Assembly (NCBI RefSeq): GCF_000010085.1
Contig: NC_007712.1
Location: 2,542,001-2,606,000, forward strand
Direction of reading: 5' to 3'
Origin: Sodalis glossinidius str. 'morsitans'
Lineage (GTDB): Bacteria; Pseudomonadota; Gammaproteobacteria; Enterobacterales; Enterobacteriaceae
Length of the DNA: 64,000 bases
The position numbers were made by a program, and so were the translations under genes. The notes under the pieces are model-generated. The model saw only the letters and a program-made list of their open reading frames with translations. It was not told the DNA's origin and made no database searches. Below, one piece after another: positions 8,074-18,107 of this stretch. Each line of letters begins with the position of its first letter. Within the stretch, counting starts at the first letter, position 1.

Positions 8074-10066
8074 ATGAAATTCAAACCTGTGATAAAACCT
8101 TACGACGGCGCGACGGGTGGCTGGGGAGCTCTGGAATCCACCACCCGCTATGTGCTGGACAGCAAACAGACTTTTAAAAATATCCGCAATCTGCTGCGCG
8201 TTAACAAGTCAAAAGGGTTTGACTGCCCGGGCTGCGCCTGGGGCGATAATAACGACACCTTAAGATTTTCTTGAGTATCAGGGTCGGCTGACGGAGCCAC
8301 TGCGCTATAACGCCGAAAGTGATAAATATCTGCTCATTCGCTGAGAAGAGGCCTTTGCTCTTATCCGGAGTCATCTGCATGATCTGACGCATCCCAATCA
8401 GCTTGAGCTGTACACCTCCGGGCGCGCCAGCAATGAGGCGTCCTATCTGTATCAGCTGTTTGGCCGGATGTTCAGCACCAATAATTTTCCCGATTGTTCC
8501 AACATGTGCCATGAGGGCAGCGGCCTGAAGCAAAGTATCGGCGTCGGGAAAGGAACCGTTCGCCTTAACGATTTTGACTTGGCCGACGCCATTTTCGTTT
8601 TCGGTCAGAACCCCGGCACCAACCATCCCCGTATGCTGCACAGTCTGCGTCACGGCGCCAGCATCATCAGCTTCAACAATCTGCGCGAGCGCGGGCTTGA
8701 ACGTTTCGCCGATCCGCAAAAACCGCTGGAAGTTATCACGCCAAAATCCGGGCGTATCAGCTCGCGCTACCTTCAACCCAATCTGGGCGGCGATATGGTG
8801 GCGGTGCGCGGGATAGTCAAAGCGCTGCTGGAAACCCATCGTCAACATCTGGCGCGCGGAGAAGACGGCCTTTTCGATGACGCTTTTATCAGCGCCCATA
8901 CCTAAGGCGTGGAGACGTACCTCGCCGCCGTCGACGCCACCTCCTGGCAGCAGTTGACCCGACAGTCCGGCCTCAGCGAGCAGGATTTGCGCGAGGTCGC
9001 GGAAATTTACTGCGGCGCCAGGCGGGTTATCTGTACCTGGGCAATGGGGATAACCCAGCACAAGCATTCCGTCGCCACGGTGCGCGAAATCGTCAATTTG
9101 CAACGGCTCTTCGGCCAGTTGGGTAAACCGGGGGCCGGCCTATTCACGGTACGCGGTCACAGCAACGTTCAGGGCAACCGCACCATGGGAATCGACGAAA
9201 AGCCCTCGGCGGCAATCTGGCAGCCGCCGCGCCGGATACGCCGCGCACCGAGGCCGCGCTACAGCGCTGCGCCCTGACCGTGCATATTAGTACCAAGCTT
9301 AACCGCAGCCATCTGTTGCCCAGACAGGATGCGCTCATCCAGCCGACGCTCGGCCGTACCGACCTCGATACCCAGGCCAGCGGCGATCAGTATATTACCG
9401 TCGAAGATTCCTCCAGCATGGTGCATGCTTCTCAAGGGGTTAACCCGCCGATTTCCGACCAGTTGCGTTCCGAAACCACGATTGTCGCCGGTATCGCCGC
9501 CGCGGTATTGGGCGAGGACAAGCTCAATTGGCGCGAGCTCGCGGGCAACTACGATTTGATTCTCGATCACATCACCGCCACCCAGCCGGGCTTTACCGAT
9601 TTTAACCGCCGCTGCGACGCGCCGGGGGGGATTCTATCTCGGCAATAGCGCCGCCCCACTGCCTGAGGCGCTCATACCGCAGTTGCAGGGCGAAAATGCG
9701 CCTTTCACCCTGCAAACCCTGCGCTCCCACGATCAGTACAACACCACCATCTATGGCCTGGATGACCGCTATCGCGGCGTTTATGGCCAGCGGGAGGTGG
9801 TGTTTATTCACCCGCAGGATCTGGCCAAGCTGGGTCTTAAGGAGGTATATCGGGTCGATATCGAAACCCTGTGGCATGACGGTGTGCATCGCAAAGTGAC
9901 GGGATTTAAAGCGGTCAGCTACGCTATCCCGCGCGGTAACCTGGCGGCCTATTACCCGGAAACCAACCCGCTGGTGCCACTATCCAGTTTCGGTGACGGC
10001 ACCTTTACCCTGACCTCCAAATTGGTCCCGGTCAAACTGACGCCGTCGACTCAGCGCATATTGTGA
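8074..10066 (+). pseudogene. ydeP: YdeP-like molybdopterin oxidoreductase (FdhF/YdeP family), broken
   Basis: It starts MKFKPVIKPYDGATGGWG and keeps the GFDCPGCAWGD segment. Later fragments include FPDCSNMCHEGSGLK, NPGTNHPRML, ATKLNRSHLLPRQDAL-like blocks and RSHDQYNTTIYGLDDRYRG, in the same order as E. coli YdeP (about 760 residues). The frame breaks near 8274, 8905, 9270 and 9640, with internal deletions. E. coli YdeP is linked to acid resistance. This copy is not functional. It is divergent from the PTS gene with 253 bp between them. Confidence 0.85.
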
Positions 10067-10128
10067 TCGGCCGGCCGCGCCGGCTCAACACGACAAGGGG
10101 CACGCTCATCGCTCGTCCCCTCTCCCTG

Positions 10129-10159
10129 AAAACCACCCCGGGTCAACCGAGTGGTTTTT
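10129..10159 (+). terminator. Rho-independent terminator between ydeP relic and rnb
   Basis: AAAACCAC (10129-10136), a 14-base spacer, then GTGGTTTTTT. The A-tract on one side and T-tract on the other make it potentially bidirectional. Confidence 0.75.
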
Positions 10160-10257
10160 TTAGCTTCATATGACCGGTAAGCTTGCCGCCGCAGACCGAA
10201 TCGAGTAAAACTATCTGCCGCTACTCAGCACATTACAATCCACTTTTTCCGGACATT

Positions 10258-12192
10258 ATGTTTCAAGACAATCCGCTGCTTGCGCAGCTAAAACAGCAAC
10301 TGCATTCCCAGACACCGCGTGTCGAAGGCGTGGTTAAAGGCACTGAGAAAGGGTTCGGCTTCCTTGAGGTCGATGCCCAGAAAAGCTATTTCATTTCGCC
10401 GCCCTTCATGAAGAAAGTGATGCACGGCGATAAAATCTCGGCCGTAGTGCGCACAGAAAAAGAGCGGGAGATTGCCGAGCCGGAAGAACTCATTGAGCCC
10501 TTTCTCACGCGTTTCATTGGTCGGGTACAGGTCAAAGACGAACGTCTTGCCGTTGTGCCGGATCATCCGCTTATCAAAGAGGTTATCCCCACGCGACCGC
10601 AGCACGGCGTCGACCAGATGTTTCAAACCGGCGATTGGGCGGTCGCGGAAATGCGTCGTCACCCGCTGAAAGGCGATCGCCAGTTTTATGCCGAAATTAC
10701 CGCACTGGTCACTCGCGCCGACGATCACTTCGCCCCCTGGTGGGTGACACTAGCCCGCCATAATCTTGAACGCGCTGCGCCGACCATGCCGGAAGGAGTT
10801 AGCCTGCAGGAAGACGGGCCGGCGCGCGAGGATCTTACCGCGCTCGATTTCATCACCATCGATAGCGCCAGCACGGAAGATATGGACGACGCTATCCATC
10901 TGGCACCGGCGCCGAACGGTGCCTGGGTCATGACCGTCGCCATCGCGGATCCAACCGCCTGGGTGCCGGCAGGCAGTCCGCTGGATAACATCGCCCGCGA
11001 GCGCGCCTTCACCAATTACCTACCCGGTTTCAATATTCCCATGCTGCCGCGGGCGCTGTCCGATGATCTGTGCTCGCTACGCGCCCACGAGCGGCGCCCG
11101 GCGCTGGCGTGCCGCGTTACGGTGCGCCCTAACGGGACCCTGGCCGACGATGCGCGCTTTTTCACTGCCTGGATCGAATCCAAGGGCAAACTGGCCTACG
11201 ACAATGTGTCCGACTGGTTGGAAAACCTCGGTTCCTGGCAGCCCGAAACCGAGGCCATTGCCGATCAGATTCGCCTGCTGCATGACGTTTGCCTGGCACG
11301 TAGCGCCTGGCGGCAGCGTCACGCGCTGGTGTTCAAGGATCGTCCTGATTATCGCTTCGTGCTGAATGAGAAGGGCAATGTGGATGATATTGTTGTCGAG
11401 CCGCGTCGCATCGCCAACCGCATGATCGAAGAGGCGATGATAACCGCCAACGTCTGCGCCGCCCGCGTGCTGCGCGACGGCCTGGGTTATGGGCTGTATA
11501 ACGTGCACCACGGCTTCGACCCGCTGTTGGTGGATCAGGCGGTCGCCATTCTGCACAGTCACCAGATCGAGGTCGACCCCGCCGATCTCCTGACTCTGGA
11601 AGGTTTTTGCGCCCTGCGCCGGCGGTTGGACGCCCAGCCCACCAGCTATCTGGACAGCCGCATTCGCCGCTTTCAGACTTTTGCCGAAGTCAGCACGGTG
11701 CCAGGCCCCCACTTTGGTCTGGGACTGGACGCCTATGCTACCTGGACCTCACCAATCCGTAAGTACGGCGATATGATCAATCACCGCCTGCTTAAGGCCC
11801 TGATTGGCGTTGGCGACGCCGAACGGCCGAATGAAGAAGTCACGCTGCGTCTCGCCGAGCGCCGCCGCCAGAACCGTATGGCGGAACGGGACGTCGGCGA
11901 TTGGCTTTATGCCCGTTTCCTGCAACCGAAAGCCGGCAGCGACAGTCGCTTCGCGGCGGAAATCATCGACATCTCGCGCGGTGGCATGCGGGTGCGCTTA
12001 CTCAACAATGGCGCGGTGGCGTTCATCCCAGCCCCCTTCATCCACAGCGTGCGCGACGAGCTAGTGTGCAGCCAGGACACAGGCACCGTGCAGGTGAAAG
12101 GCGAGGAACGCTACCGTCAGGGCGATACCCTTGACGTGACCCTCGCCGAAGTACGGATGGAAAACCGCTCGGTGATAGCCCGGCCGGTTTAA
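10258..12192 (+). CDS. rnb: Exoribonuclease II
   Basis: Processive 3'-5' exoribonuclease of mRNA decay. It has 644 residues from ATG 10258 (MFQDNPLLAQLKQQLH), the same length as E. coli RNase II. Upstream in-frame codons to 10183 do not match the family. It has N-terminal cold-shock domains, the RNB catalytic motif IDSASTEDMDDAI with the metal-binding aspartates, and a C-terminal S1 domain (FAAEIIDISRGGMRVRL). The frame is complete. In E. coli rnb also follows fabI closely; here 4.7 kb of pseudogenes have separated them. Confidence 0.97.
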   Translation: MFQDNPLLAQLKQQLHSQTPRVEGVVKGTEKGFGFLEVDAQKSYFISPPFMKKVMHGDKISAVVRTEKEREIAEPEELIEPFLTRFIGRVQVKDERLAVVPDHPLIKEVIPTRPQHGVDQMFQTGDWAVAEMRRHPLKGDRQFYAEITALVTRADDHFAPWWVTLARHNLERAAPTMPEGVSLQEDGPAREDLTALDFITIDSASTEDMDDAIHLAPAPNGAWVMTVAIADPTAWVPAGSPLDNIARERAFTNYLPGFNIPMLPRALSDDLCSLRAHERRPALACRVTVRPNGTLADDARFFTAWIESKGKLAYDNVSDWLENLGSWQPETEAIADQIRLLHDVCLARSAWRQRHALVFKDRPDYRFVLNEKGNVDDIVVEPRRIANRMIEEAMITANVCAARVLRDGLGYGLYNVHHGFDPLLVDQAVAILHSHQIEVDPADLLTLEGFCALRRRLDAQPTSYLDSRIRRFQTFAEVSTVPGPHFGLGLDAYATWTSPIRKYGDMINHRLLKALIGVGDAERPNEEVTLRLAERRRQNRMAERDVGDWLYARFLQPKAGSDSRFAAEIIDISRGGMRVRLLNNGAVAFIPAPFIHSVRDELVCSQDTGTVQVKGEERYRQGDTLDVTLAEVRMENRSVIARPV

Positions 12193-12890
12193 ACCTGTCC
12201 TTGGCCGGCCGCGCCCCCGCTTAACGCGGCGAGAATAGAGCGCGGTTATCACCGGCACCAGAATCGAGGTGACAATCACTGACATCGCCGCCGGCGCCAT
12301 GGGCGCAAACTGGGGGGGCCATGCCGGCAATCACCGCCGGCGTTGCTACCGCCACCGATAAGGCGGTCAGCCAAAATCAGCGGGATGCCGGTAATGATAA
12401 TGACCATCAGGCCCAGCAGTATCCCCAACAACCCGGTCTGGGCAATGACCGCCAAATTGATGGTGTTGCCCAGCGCAAAGGCGAAGAACGGGATCAGCGT
12501 CTGAACCGCGTTAGTAAAAAATTCCCGCAGTACCGGATCCAGATTGCCGAATACAAAGCCGATGATAAAGGGCAATACCGCGCTGACGAACACCTGCGGT
12601 TCAAAGGAAGCGATGCCCGCCGTGCCGATAATGATCACCAACGGCCCGGACTCCAGAGACATTAATACAAAGGCACAGGCTTCTTCCTTGCTGCCGTACT
12701 GCTGCATAATGGAGGCATATAAGCCGCCGTTGGTCATGTCCATCGACGCCACCAGCGCCAGCGTCGACAGCTCGGCAAAAAAACCGACCTCGACACCGTT
12801 GACCGGCAACACCCGCGACGCAATCGACGCCACCAGCCAGGCCACCGCTATTTTCGTCACCACCAGCGTGCCGGGAGTTATTATTAAATC
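12190..12890 (-). pseudogene. kdgT: 2-keto-3-deoxygluconate permease KdgT, C-terminal half only
   Basis: The reading from about 12890 down includes ITPGTLVVTKIAVAWLVASI, VGFFAELSTLALVASMDMTN and TLIPFFAFALGNTI, strongly like enteric KdgT (inner-membrane symporter for a pectin breakdown product). The N-terminal half is replaced by an IS256-type element. A deletion and frameshift near 12315 disrupt the end; the last block, FAPMAPAAMSVIVTSILVPV, is in another frame. The normal stop is lost and the frame would run antisense into rnb. Confidence 0.8.
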
Positions 12891-12894
12891 TGTG

Positions 12895-13758
12895 TATGGC
12901 GTCAGGCTACGTTCTGCTCTGATGCTTCTTGAATCTGTTCTCCATCCTGAAATTTTGACAGGGTGGTTTCTCTCGAACCACACTTCTTTGCGCGTCTGCT
13001 TCGTAGCCTCACAGTCGCAAAAGCCGATTCAATCGGCTTTGTCGTTCTTATTGATGCCCAGTGCTCTAACGGAAAGTCGTAGAATGCCAGCAGTTCTTCT
13101 CGATCTTTCTCCAGCTTCTTCATCGCTGCAGGATACTTCGCTGAAAACCTTGCCAACAAAACATCAAAAGCGTCACTAGCGGCATCGCGGCTTTCTGCTA
13201 GCCAGATCTCCCGAAGCTCAGCCTTAACTTTCGGTTGCATGGTTTTGGGATTAGCCGTTTTGTGCACCCAACAGCGTTGGTACTGCGTGTCCGGGAATAT
13301 CTTTGCATTGCATTCCAAAAACCAAGGGCACCGTCTCCCGTAGCCAGCTTGGGAGATACGGTTAGGCCACCTGCTTGCAAGCCATTGAGAAATTCGGCCC
13401 AGTTTGCTTCTGATTCTCGATAACCCTCTTCGACCGCAACCAACTCCTTACGTCCATGCTCAGTGACGCCGATACTGACCAGTAGGCAAAGGCGATCATC
13501 TTGCCTGACATGGCTGTATATGCCATCAGCCCAGAAATAAACGTAGCGCGTATCGCTTAAATCACGCAGGCACCATTGCCTGTGCTCTTCAAGCCATTGC
13601 TGTTTCAGTCTGCTGATGGTACTCGCGGAGAGGCCATGGACTTTTTCACCGAGTAGCGCCCCCAGGGCTTCATGAAAATCACCGGTGGATATGCCTCGCA
13701 GGTACAGCCATGGCAGCAACGCTTCGACGCTTTTTGCTCGCTTCAGATAAATGAGCAT
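12895..13758 (-). pseudogene. IS256-family transposase, 5'-truncated and frameshifted
   Basis: Frame one (13758-13198) starts LIYLKRAKSVEALLPWLYL and contains the DDE aspartates in YFWADGIY and ATGDGALGF. Frame two (13318-12902) has QRCWVHKTANPK and the C-terminal PIESAFATVRLRSRRAKKC. The frames change near 13310. The first part of the transposase (about 130 residues) is missing at 13758, where unrelated AT-rich DNA begins. The downstream end abuts the kdgT relic at about 12893. Confidence 0.85.
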
Positions 13759-14704
13759 AACTCATCCCCCTATACCTCCGTCAGTTACTCCGACCGTGAC
13801 ATTACCTACTTCCACGTTGGCGACGCCTATTATCAAAACCAGCGCCTTTGAGCCCACCTCTAAGATAATAATAAATTATACTGTAATCCCTCCACTGAAT
13901 GACTCTAGGTTAATAACACCTTCGCCAATTGCTAATATATCTTCGACATCTCCTAAGCATCACGTTATTATTCACAGAGATCGGATTGAAGAACAAGTAA
14001 GATATGACTTATTGTGGGAGAATGATAAAATCAACGATCCTGCAATAAAATTATATTTAGATAATATTATCAATAGAAGGCTCGCCAATTTCCTTGATAG
14101 TAATGACACTGTTTATGGGACAAAGGTAGTTAATTGCTTTTCAGACTTACTTCATGATCTGACAGTGATTTTGACTGGCCGCATCTCGACAGAAGAGGAT
14201 TTCACAAGTTCTAAACGCCTTACCGACAAGGTAGTCTCATATTATGCGAAATTGAAAACACACAAGAGTATAGATTATGGTTATGTTCACTTGAAAGTTT
14301 TAAACGATGCTTACAAAACAAGACACTTAAACACCACCACAAACACACTGTCTGCGTTTAATCCTCAAACACTTTATAAGCACCTCTCTGACACAATAAA
14401 AGATGAACGATTACACGTTTTTTAAAAAAACTTCAACGTAGCGCCCCATTTGGCAAACTTAACATTGGGATCGCGTAATGAATTGACTCATATGAAGCTG
14501 GTTGATAATTTAGCAAACAATATTCTTAGTAAGAATATACCCAAAGACCCAGTTAAAGTTATTGAAATTCTTCGTTATTTATTTTCAATGAGGAATGTAT
14601 TTGAAAGAAGTCCTTTAGTAAAAGTAATGCAACAAGCTTTATATGAAAAGTTAAATTTGTGTGAGGCATATATTTCAATAAGCGTTGATTTAAGCCATTT
14701 TTAA
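13751..14704 (+). pseudogene. Unrecognised AT-rich ORF interrupted by one in-frame TAA
   Basis: One frame runs from ATG 13751 to the TAA at 14704, interrupted only by TAA 14423-14425 inside a T6A7 run. The first about 85 residues are Ser/Thr/Pro/Ile-rich and low in charge. The rest is charged and probably helical (RIEEQVRYDLLWENDKINDP, KVIEILRYLFSMRNVFERSP). The ATG sits on the IS256 junction with no Shine-Dalgarno, so the native 5' end may be lost. No family is recognised. The composition is far more AT-rich than its neighbours and it is flanked by IS fragments, which suggests transfer. A disordered S/T/P-rich N-terminus is compatible with a type III effector, but that is only a guess. Confidence 0.5.
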
Positions 14705-15156
14705 TGTGGCAATTAAGTCATTGTTGACCAAGAATTAGTCTCATACAACAGACGCCTCGGCATCGTATTTAAGCTGGCTCATAATTAGCGATATTAATGT
14801 GCATGCAATAGAAAAAACGCGACACGAAGATGCCGAGACGACGAGCCTAAGTCGGAATACAGGAACAGCCCGGGATCATTAATACATAGCTGGGCACCCC
14901 GTAAAGGTAGAGGCGGCCCTTAACGCTTACACCATCCCCTCTTACGCTAGCCAAAATTATAATTTGCATTTGAAAACAGGGTGTATTGTTAGTTTCAAGT
15001 AGCAAAAGTGGGCGACACTTTTACAGCCATACGTTTCACCGATTTCACGCAGTTCGCTGTAAATTCAGCCGTCGGTGAAAACAACGCCGCTCAGTGCATA
15101 AGCGTCTAATCCCAACAATTGCGGGTTATCCTATTCTCCAGTAAAGACAGTAAAGC
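14705..15156. other. Gene-free stretch with a long-spaced inverted repeat
   Basis: No supportable ORF on either strand. An inverted repeat lies at 14753-14764 (CGCCTCGGCATC) and 14829-14840 (GATGCCGAGACG, 11 of 12 pairing), separated by 64 bases. It could be a remnant of a mobile element end. Otherwise nothing was recognised. Confidence 0.4.
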
Positions 15157-15502
15157 GGCTTTGTTGAATAAATATAACTTTTAGGTGATCGTCTGCTCAG
15201 ATCACTACCGTCATTTCAACATCTGCACTCCATGGCAAAGCAAAAGTTTAAAATAACCAACTGGTCCACTTACAATAAAGCTCTCAAGCAGCGCGGGGCT
15301 CTGACGATATGGCTGGATGAGTCGGCAATTGTTGCATGGACGGAAAAAACAACGCCTGAACAGCGTGGCCGGCCGCTTCACTACGCAGATATGGCTATCA
15401 CCACTGTTCTGATGATGAAACGCGTGTTTGGCCTTTCGTTAAGGGCTTTCAGGGCTTCGTTGACGCCATTTTTAAACTGATGGTGCTGCCGCTAAGATAC
15501 CC
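15157..15502 (+). mobile_element. IS903-group fragment (5' end only)
   Basis: It begins with the terminal repeat GGCTTTGTTGAATAAAT at 15157, then matches the leader of the IS at 923-848 base for base over long runs. The transposase starts at ATG 15232 (MAKQKFKITNWSTYNKALKQ). Similarity stops at about 15502, just after GGTGCTGCCGCTAAGATACCC, so the 3' two thirds are absent. Confidence 0.85.
15232..15480 (+). pseudogene. IS903-group transposase N-terminal fragment
   Basis: 82 codons from ATG 15232. They include GALTIWLDESAIVAWTEKTT and HYADMAITTVLMMKRVFGLS, then shift out of frame (LRAFRASLTPFLN) where the intact family reads LQGFVDAIFKLM. The catalytic domain is absent. It preserves the N-terminal bases that are missing in the 1-848 copy. 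Confidence 0.8.
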
Positions 15503-15605
15503 AGACTACTATTTCATAATATCGTTGAAGAAATATACAATACCGCCAAATGCAACTTTATAATCTCACTATGGCTTACCGATGACGGGTTAAGGGGACA
15601 CCACA

Positions 15606-15640
15606 CGGAATAAAATAAAGTGGATACAGGCGTGTCCACT
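15606..15640 (-). terminator. Probable rho-independent terminator of the LPMO gene
   Basis: Read on the minus strand: AGTGGA, a 10-base loop, TCCACT, then TTTATTTTATT. It lies 21 bp past the LPMO stop codon at 15661. Confidence 0.65.
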
Positions 15641-15660
15641 GACAACAAAATAGCAAAGCG

Positions 15661-16575
15661 TTAACTTAGCGGACGCCACAGAGTCAGATAATCATCTCCT
15701 CCCGGTGACCAGTAGGAAGTCATCAATTTCCATTCCGGATAATTTCCCAGTTGGTCATCTTCTTTCTCTTCAGTGGACACCGTTAGTGTATTACTCGGGC
15801 GGATACCTGACCAGACACATCCCTGGAGATGATGTAGTAGCGATACGTCGTGCCGGCCTCGAGCCCGGTATCCTTATAACTCAACTCGGCAGCGTTATCA
15901 GGGCCACCCCATCACGATAAACAATGTAATTTCCCATTCGGCTGGCATCGGCTGACGCCCCCCACATCAATCACTTGATAAAATGCATTACCCGTGTTCG
16001 CCACTTCCCATACGGCCAAAATGACGTGATAGCCTGAACGCTGTGGCAACATGACATCATGTATAGTCGGATCAGGCGGAGTCAACGCTGTGCCGTTGCT
16101 CCAGAAAGGCTGCTCGGTAAGTTCAACCTTGAAAAACGGCTTCGCGTCGAATTGGGAATGGCTTTAATGGCGCGCTGGGATCCCAGTCCTGGCGGGTGAT
16201 GAAATAATTCCAGCGCCGGGTCAGATATATCGCGCTGTAAGTCCAGAAGAACTTTAACAGCTCACCGGCAGCGACTTTATGTTTTTCCCAATGCGTGCCG
16301 GGCTCATCCAGGAATTCACTATTACCCTGATTAGCGCTGGCAATTTTGCCATCCGGCGGCGGTAGCATATTATTGATATCCGTCGGCGCGACAGGATCGG
16401 CAAGACCCGAGGTAAACGCGGGAAAGAATTTACAGGCCTCACGCTGATTTAATTGACCGGTATAGAGTTTCCCCTGTTGCCAGGCAATATAGGCGCGTGA
16501 AGCAGGTGTAGGAACATGCCCATGGCACAGCGCCGGCTGAGCGACATATTTACTTACGCTGATAGTGTTTGACAT
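15661..16575 (-). pseudogene. AA10 lytic polysaccharide monooxygenase (chitin-binding protein), broken
   Basis: Copper enzymes of this family oxidatively cleave chitin. The ATG at 16575 has AAGGAGG 12 bases upstream. Residues from about 18 onward match AA10: HGHVPTPASRAYIAWQQGK, then RRWNYFITRQDWDPSAPL. A frameshift near 16125 moves the rest (KVELTEQPFWSNGTA, SGYHVILAVWEVANTGNAFY) to another frame, and a second break follows near 15930. A short C-terminal module ends MTSYWSPGGDDYLTLWRPLS. No hydrophobic signal peptide precedes the brace histidine. The second brace His (expected in SAPHxTRRW) appears as Tyr (SAIYLTRRW). It is likely non-functional. Confidence 0.8.
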
Positions 16576-17090
16576 AATAATGTTCGCCTCCTTGGCGTAA
16601 ACGATTTTGTTAGATACTGCTGTCGGGTAGGTGAAATAGGTCTTCCCGTTGCCGTGAGCTTATCGATGAATTTATTTCTCCCTGTTTAGAGAAAAGAGTA
16701 AATCGTCATCATATCAAGCAATGACAATCTATTTCATTATTCATGATGAACACTATCGGATACGTTTGTGCCCCGAGTGACTAAATAATCGCGCGCAATA
16801 GGCCTCTTGCCGAGGGCAACCCATTTTGTCTTATGTCGCCTTTGATGGCTGCGGTCTATGACGCACACCTTCACCTCTCGCGAGCAAAAAATAGCGTGTA
16901 GCGTCTGTTTTGAATCTTCCGCGCTAAGCAACCGCCTACTGATTTGTTTCGCTTAGGGGGTATCGCCGTCCGGCGTTTACCGTTTTACCCTTTTGTCGAT
17001 TTGCCGTTTAATCCTGCACGGACTCCCTGCGGCCGCAAAGGAAAATCACGCCAACAAACGTGATGTTAAACGAAACCACAACGAAAAACT
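16576..17090. other. Divergent intergenic region, LPMO relic / sitA
   Basis: About 515 bp without a credible gene. A 64-codon minus-strand ORF at 16737-16931 has no homology I recognise and no convincing ribosome site. The strand near 16690-16760 is AT-rich and may hold the old LPMO promoter. The sit promoter lies at the right edge. Confidence 0.5.
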
Positions 17091-17109
17091 AATGATAACT
17101 GTTCTCATT
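17091..17109 (+). promoter_or_regulatory. Fur box upstream of sitABCD
   Basis: AATGATAACTGTTCTCATT: palindromic arms AATGA-N-AAC and GTT-N-TCATT around a central T, with only one mismatched pair. It ends 4 bases before the -35 element, so Fur-Fe(II) (or Fur-Mn) binding would block transcription. This matches known Fur control of sit operons. Confidence 0.8.
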
Positions 17110-17113
17110 AGTG

Positions 17114-17142
17114 TTTACATATAGACGTTCCCCGCTTATGCT
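17114..17142 (+). promoter_or_regulatory. Sigma-70 promoter of sitABCD
   Basis: -35 TTTACA (17114-17119), 17-bp spacer, -10 TATGCT (17137-17142). It lies 54 bp upstream of the sitA ATG, and AGGGAA forms the ribosome site at about 17179-17184. Confidence 0.7.
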
Positions 17143-17195
17143 ACCTACTGTTTGCACGCTGTCTCGTTGTTAAGCATTTAGGGAACCTTTACACT

Positions 17196-18107
17196 ATGAA
17201 AATTAGAGCAAAATGTTTTATGTCCGCCGTGACACTATCGCTGCTGCTGACCTCGTTATCCGTACCCGCAGCCGATAAATTTAAAGTAGTCACCACATTT
17301 ACCGTGATTGCGGATATGGCAAGAAATGTTGCCGGTGATGCAGCAGATATCGAATCTATCACCAAGCCCGGGGCAGAAATTCATGAATACCAACCGACAC
17401 CGGGGGATATCCAGCGTACCCAAGGCGCGCAATTGTTACTGTCGAACGGGCTGGATCTTGAACGCTGGTTCGAAAAATTCTATCAGCAGTTACATAATGT
17501 GCCAGACGTCGTCGTGTCGCAAGGGGTGGTCCCCATTGGTATCGTCGAGGGGCCGTACAGCGGTTTACCGAATCCGCATGCCTGGATGTCCCCGGATAAT
17601 GCCATCATTTATGTCAACAATATCCGCGATGCGCTAATTAAATATGATCCCGCGCACAGCCAAACCTATAAGGAAAATGCGGAAGTCTACAAGCAGAAAA
17701 TTAATGCTGAAATCGCCCCGGTAAAAGAAAAACTGGCGCAAATCCCCGCTGCGCAACGTTGGCTGGTGACGAGTGAAGGTGCCTTTTCCTACCTCGCCCG
17801 GGACTTCGGGCTGAAAGAGCTCTATCTCTGGCCGGTTAACTCCGATCAGGAAGGCACACCGCAGCAAATTCGCAAAGTTGTGGACACCGTCAAAAAATAC
17901 CGTATCCCGGCCGTATTTAGCGAGAGCACCGTTTCCGATAAACCGGCACGTGAAGTCGCACGTGAGACCGGCTCCCATTATGGCGGCGTTTTGTATGTGG
18001 ATTCCTTAAGCGAGCCCACAGGCCCGACACCAACCTATCTTGATCTGCTGCGCGTCACGGCGGATACCGTGGCGGAAGGCATGACCGCCGGGGTTAAGCA
18101 TGATTGA
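17196..18107 (+). CDS. sitA: Mn/Fe ABC transporter, periplasmic metal-binding protein SitA
   Basis: Cluster A-I solute-binding protein that delivers Mn(II)/Fe(II) to SitCD. It has 303 residues with a Sec signal peptide of about 26 residues ending VPAADK. The four metal ligands expected in this family are visible: His in EIHEYQPTPGD, His in NPHAWMSP, Glu in SEGAFSYL and Asp in YVDSLSEP. It is first gene of sitABCD, downstream of a Fur box and a sigma-70 promoter. Its stop overlaps the sitB start. The frame is intact and it is one of the few complete transport operons in the window. Confidence 0.95.
   Translation: MKIRAKCFMSAVTLSLLLTSLSVPAADKFKVVTTFTVIADMARNVAGDAADIESITKPGAEIHEYQPTPGDIQRTQGAQLLLSNGLDLERWFEKFYQQLHNVPDVVVSQGVVPIGIVEGPYSGLPNPHAWMSPDNAIIYVNNIRDALIKYDPAHSQTYKENAEVYKQKINAEIAPVKEKLAQIPAAQRWLVTSEGAFSYLARDFGLKELYLWPVNSDQEGTPQQIRKVVDTVKKYRIPAVFSESTVSDKPAREVARETGSHYGGVLYVDSLSEPTGPTPTYLDLLRVTADTVAEGMTAGVKHD

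Noticed and set aside
11077..11712. 211-codon minus-strand ORF inside rnb
   Set aside because: Antisense shadow of a highly conserved gene; no homology.
14418..14430. Programmed slippage at T6A7 rescuing the AT-rich ORF
   Set aside because: The stop is in the same frame as the downstream part, so a single-base slip would not restore reading; a point mutation is simpler.
16737..16931. 64-codon ORF between the LPMO relic and sitA
   Set aside because: No homology, no ribosome site, unusual composition only.
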